Positions 60,741-64,000 of a DNA stretch of 64,000 nt are shown here, piece after piece (position 1 is the first letter of the stretch; every line of letters starts with the position of its first letter). Location of the stretch: contig CP133967.1 of assembly GCA_036251935.1 (NCBI GenBank), positions 1 to 64,000 on the forward strand, written 5' to 3'. Under the pieces are notes generated by a model that worked only from the letters and a program-made list of their open reading frames with translations, made no database searches and was not told the DNA's origin. Source of the DNA: Orbaceae bacterium lpD04 (lineage in GTDB: Bacteria > Pseudomonadota > Gammaproteobacteria > Enterobacterales > Orbaceae). The translations under genes were made by a program, and so were the position numbers.

Positions 60741-62117
60741 TTAATAACAGATCTCGTAACATGGCTGATAAGCAGTGCCACCGGGTAGTTTCATTCGATG
60801 TTGTTCAACAAAACTTCGCAATAGCTCATCAAGTTGCTTCATAATTTGCGGATCGCCTTGTAATTTATAAGGACCATGTAGCTCTATTTGCTTCATACCA
60901 GATTCTTTAACATTACCCGCTACAATGCCAGAAAATGCTCTACGTAAATCAGCGGCTAGATGTTCAACTGGCTGATCTTTATGTAAATTTAAATGCGCCA
61001 TATTTTCATGCGTTGGATCAAATGGGTGTTGTAATTCTTTAGTAATTTTTAACGTCCAATTAAACCCATATGCATCACCACTAGTTAAGCGAGAAGCTTT
61101 AACTTGTTTAACACCACTTTTCATAATTCTTGCTACTTCTTCGGGATTATCAATAACGATTTGGTAAAGTTTAGTCGCTTCTTCACCTAACGTGTTATGT
61201 ATGAATAAATCGATCGCATCAAAATAATCACGACACTCTTTCGGGCCAGTTAAAATAAGTGGTAGTGCCTGATTTTCATTAGCGGGATCTAATAATATAC
61301 CAAGAATATACAGTAACTCTTCAGCAGTTCCTGGGCCACCTGGGAAAATAATGATGCCATGCGCCATACGAACAAATGCTTCTAAACGTTTTTCAATGTC
61401 AGGCATGATAATGAGCTCATTCACTAATGCATTAGGTGGCTCAGCTGCAATAATTGATGGCTCAGTCATCCCAATAAACCGGCTCTCTTTGTACCGCTGC
61501 TGCGCATGTCCAACTGCAGCGCCTTTCATTGGTGCTTCCATGATCCCAGGGCCACAACCAGTACAAATATTAAGTTCTCGTAAACCTAGCTGCATTCCAA
61601 CTTGTCTTGAATAATAATATTCAATCTCATTAATTGAATGTCCTCCCCAACAAACGACTAAGTTAGGATCTTCACCAACATGTAGCGCATTTGCATTACG
61701 CAAAATAGCAAAGACAAGATTAGTAATATAAAAAGAGATATCTTGTTTATCTAGGGCAGGCGTGAGTATTGCTTTAATTGCGGCAACTTGACTATTAACG
61801 AATAAAATATCACGCAAAACTGCAAACAAATTTGCTTGAATAGAACGAACAATTTTACCATCAACAAAAGCACTTTGTGGCGGATTAACTAATTCGAGTT
61901 TTACACCACGCTCTTTACTAATGACATTAATTTCATACGATAAATATTTATCGAGTAGCTCTTTTGTATTATCCGTTTTACTTCCAGCGTTAAGTGTCGC
62001 TAATGAACAATTTCTAAACAGTTGATAAAGTTCACTATTAGCCGAACGTTTTAACATATCTACTTCAATTTGTGCGAGTAGATCCATCGATCCTAATGGA
62101 CTAATATGGGTAATCAC
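60741..62117 (-). CDS. ppnN: Nucleotide 5'-monophosphate nucleosidase PpnN
   Basis: 458 residues (E. coli PpnN/YgdH 454). It cleaves nucleoside monophosphates to base and ribose 5-phosphate and is stimulated by ppGpp in E. coli. The LOG-family nucleotide site is complete: [14 protein letters not shown], and [16 protein letters not shown]-terminal [16 protein letters not shown] and C-terminal [17 protein letters not shown] match the E. coli protein almost throughout. Divergent from syd, its neighbour in E. coli too. Confidence 0.96.
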   Translation of the reverse strand: MITHISPLGSMDLLAQIEVDMLKRSANSELYQLFRNCSLATLNAGSKTDNTKELLDKYLSYEINVISKERGVKLELVNPPQSAFVDGKIVRSIQANLFAVLRDILFVNSQVAAIKAILTPALDKQDISFYITNLVFAILRNANALHVGEDPNLVVCWGGHSINEIEYYYSRQVGMQLGLRELNICTGCGPGIMEAPMKGAAVGHAQQRYKESRFIGMTEPSIIAAEPPNALVNELIIMPDIEKRLEAFVRMAHGIIIFPGGPGTAEELLYILGILLDPANENQALPLILTGPKECRDYFDAIDLFIHNTLGEEATKLYQIVIDNPEEVARIMKSGVKQVKASRLTSGDAYGFNWTLKITKELQHPFDPTHENMAHLNLHKDQPVEHLAADLRRAFSGIVAGNVKESGMKQIELHGPYKLQGDPQIMKQLDELLRSFVEQHRMKLPGGTAYQPCYEICY

Positions 62118-62282
62118 ATCAACCTCTCTTTGCGACTTAAGCTAGTTATTGTTAGAATTATTCGATACAATACTAAAATTATAAGTGTTGCCGTTATATT
62201 CACGCCATTAGCTACAATGAAATATAGCCTTACTCAAGAATAGCCAATTTATTACTAAAACTAAAGCCATTATTTGATAAAT

Positions 62283-62834
62283 ATGCAAATGAATAAAACT
62301 CAATCAGATAGTCTTATATTTTTTACCAAGCGCTATATAGATATATGGCAAGATACCGTTAACCATAATCCCAAAAGTAGCGAATTATATGGTATGCCAT
62401 CACCATGTATTAAAGATACCATAGATTTAGCTATTTTTTGGTTACCCATAAGGCCTAGCCCTCATACGCTAAACATTGTTGAGGAAGTTATAAATATTCG
62501 TATCCATGATGATGCTCATCTTTTTTATGGCACACAATATGCTGGTGATATGAAAGCACAATGGAATCATTTATCTTTATCGCTTTTGCAAATTTGGAGT
62601 GATGATGATTTTTCAAGGCTAGAACAAAATATTATCGCGCATTTGACGATGCAAAAAAGACTAAAACGTCGCCCTTCTATTTTTATTGCAACGACAGATG
62701 ATGAAACAGAAATAGTTTCAATAGATAATCAAACTGGGAACGTGATTTTAGAAAAACTAATTACCAATGAAACTGACGTCTTAGCTGATGATTTAGACGC
62801 GTTTCTAAGCAGCCTAAAACCTATTGTTCAATAG
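62283..62834 (+). CDS. syd: SecY-interacting protein Syd
   Basis: 183 residues from ATG 62283 (E. coli 181); an ATG two codons later and a TTG three codons earlier are alternatives, and no Shine-Dalgarno decides. A cytoplasmic protein that binds SecY and is thought to check the assembly of the translocon. Conserved ELYGMPSPCI, FYGTQYAGDMKAQWNHLSLSLLQIWSDDD (seen as GTQYAGDMKAQW and LLQIWSDDDF), AHLTMQKRLKRRPSIFIATT, and FLSSLKPI at the end. Confidence 0.92.
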   Translation: MQMNKTQSDSLIFFTKRYIDIWQDTVNHNPKSSELYGMPSPCIKDTIDLAIFWLPIRPSPHTLNIVEEVINIRIHDDAHLFYGTQYAGDMKAQWNHLSLSLLQIWSDDDFSRLEQNIIAHLTMQKRLKRRPSIFIATTDDETEIVSIDNQTGNVILEKLITNETDVLADDLDAFLSSLKPIVQ

Positions 62835-62882
62835 CTTTTATAAGGCATATAATAAATTCAATTTTAAAAAATTGGGGAAACC

Positions 62883-64000
62883 ATGTTTGAAAATTTAGTA
62901 GCAGCGCCAGCCGACCCGATTTTAGGGCTAGCTGAAATATTTAATGCTGATGAACGAATTAATAAAATTAATCTTAGTGTTGGGATCTATAAAGATGAAC
63001 ATATGCTAACACCAGTTCTTGCGTGTGTAAAAAAAGCAGAAGCTCAATTATTAGAAAACGAACAAACTAAATCCTATCTTCCTATTGAAGGGTTGGCAAC
63101 TTTTAATACCCTAACCCAAAAATTAATTTTAGGCGAAGATAATCAATTAATTATTAGTGGTAGAGTAAAAACAGCCCAAGCACCAGGAGGCACTGGTGCA
63201 TTAAGAATTATGGCTGACTTTTTAGTTAAACGTACAAAGATTAAACGCATTTGGGTTAGTAGTCCAACATGGCCAAATCATCAGAGTATTTTTCAAACTG
63301 CAGGCTTGGAAGTAAGAGACTATCGCTATTATAATGCTCAAACTCATGAGTTAGATTTTGATTCACTAATTGAAGATTTAAATCACGTTTCAGCTGGCGA
63401 AGCAGTTCTTTTCCACGGCTGTTGCCATAACCCAACAGGAATTGATCCAACACCAGAGCAATGGCAAATTATTTCAGATCTAGCCTTAAAAAAAGGCTGG
63501 TTACCTGTTTTTGATCTAGCTTATCAAGGCTTTGGTCAAGGTTTAGATGAAGATGCACTTGGTGTTCGGTTATTTGCCAAAAACCAACCAGAATTATTAA
63601 TTGCAAGCTCTTATTCGAAAAACTTTGGTTTATATAATGAACGAGTTGGTGCATTAACTTTAATTGCTGAAAATGAAGACATTGCCGAACGCGCATTTAG
63701 TCAGGTGCGAACAATCATCCGAGCTAATTATTCTAATCCACCATCTCATGGTGCGAATGTTGTTGTTAATATTTTAAGTAATCCAGAAATGAAAGATGAA
63801 TGGATTGATGAATTAACAACGATGCGGCAAAGAATACATCGTATGCGACAATTGTTTGTCAAAACGCTACAAGAAAAAGGGGCAAAGCAGGATTTTAGTT
63901 TTATCACTAAACAAAATGGTATGTTCTCATTTAGCGGATTAACAGAAGAACAAGTTTTTGCATTAAGAAATGATTATGGGATCTATATTGTTAATTCTGG
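62883..64000 (+). CDS. aspC: Aspartate aminotransferase (3' end outside window)
   Basis: The frame opens at ATG 62883 ([20 protein letters not shown]) behind GGGGA and is still open at the window edge, showing 372 of about 396 residues. PLP class I aminotransferase interconverting aspartate and oxaloacetate. The substrate and PLP contacts [36 protein letters not shown], the Schiff-base Lys in [15 protein letters not shown] and [12 protein letters not shown] are present. Similarity favours AspC over TyrB throughout. Confidence 0.95.
   Translation, partial: MFENLVAAPADPILGLAEIFNADERINKINLSVGIYKDEHMLTPVLACVKKAEAQLLENEQTKSYLPIEGLATFNTLTQKLILGEDNQLIISGRVKTAQAPGGTGALRIMADFLVKRTKIKRIWVSSPTWPNHQSIFQTAGLEVRDYRYYNAQTHELDFDSLIEDLNHVSAGEAVLFHGCCHNPTGIDPTPEQWQIISDLALKKGWLPVFDLAYQGFGQGLDEDALGVRLFAKNQPELLIASSYSKNFGLYNERVGALTLIAENEDIAERAFSQVRTIIRANYSNPPSHGANVVVNILSNPEMKDEWIDELTTMRQRIHRMRQLFVKTLQEKGAKQDFSFITKQNGMFSFSGLTEEQVFALRNDYGIYIVNS

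Overview
The window is an AT-rich stretch of a gammaproteobacterial chromosome. Almost every housekeeping gene reads as an ortholog of its Escherichia coli counterpart: fused trpGD and trpCF, MutH, SlmA, SecB, Syd, MtlR, NtrB/NtrC and PpnN are all present. Gene junctions are tight and several genes that sit at the same junctions in E. coli are missing. Together with the low GC content and an apparent type VI secretion immunity locus, this points to the Orbales (Gilliamella/Orbus-like insect-gut bacteria). That assignment is an inference; no 16S rRNA gene lies in the window.

Region 1 (1-4.2 kb) is the accessory part. It starts with the 3' end of an unrecognised gene, possibly a toxin or effector. 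Three tandem, stop-start overlapping paralogs of about 355 residues follow; they are secreted and resemble Tli4-type T6SS phospholipase immunity proteins. Their ends are almost identical and their central 80 residues are hypervariable. A fourth reading frame keeps only the shared signal peptide and runs into a decayed, unrelated gene. Region 2 (4.3-11.3 kb) is a complete trp operon with a TrpR-type operator, a leader peptide with two adjacent Trp codons, a drawable attenuator, and trpE-trpGD-trpCF-trpB-trpA ending in a strong hairpin.

Region 3 (11.5-24.4 kb) holds a zinc metallopeptidase (ypfJ), a small membrane protein, priA, pgk-fbaA, rpsT with a UUG start, ftsN, yihY-dtd, the mannitol operon mtlA-mtlD-mtlR with two CRP sites, and rnpB. 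Region 4 (24.4-40.9 kb) holds the cell-shape operon mreBCD-rng-tldD-yqjA on the minus strand, accBC, recN behind a LexA box, coaBC-dut-slmA, an mscS-like channel gene, and yibN-secB-gpsA-cysE on the minus strand.

Region 5 (41-53.4 kb) holds the nitrogen operon glnA-glnL-glnG behind a sigma-54 promoter, dps, an FMN reductase, ygdQ, mutH, argA with paired ARG boxes, and glmU-glmS. Region 6 (53.5-64 kb) holds hemE-yjaG-hupA, prfB-lysS with the classical RF2 frameshift, aqpZ, sodA, ppnN, syd, and aspC cut off by the window end.

Beyond genes, a 43-bp element (30 of 43 positions invariant) occurs three times in intergenic DNA, always in the same orientation and always after a plus-strand gene. I see no tRNA, 5S/16S/23S rRNA, CRISPR array, prophage or insertion sequence.
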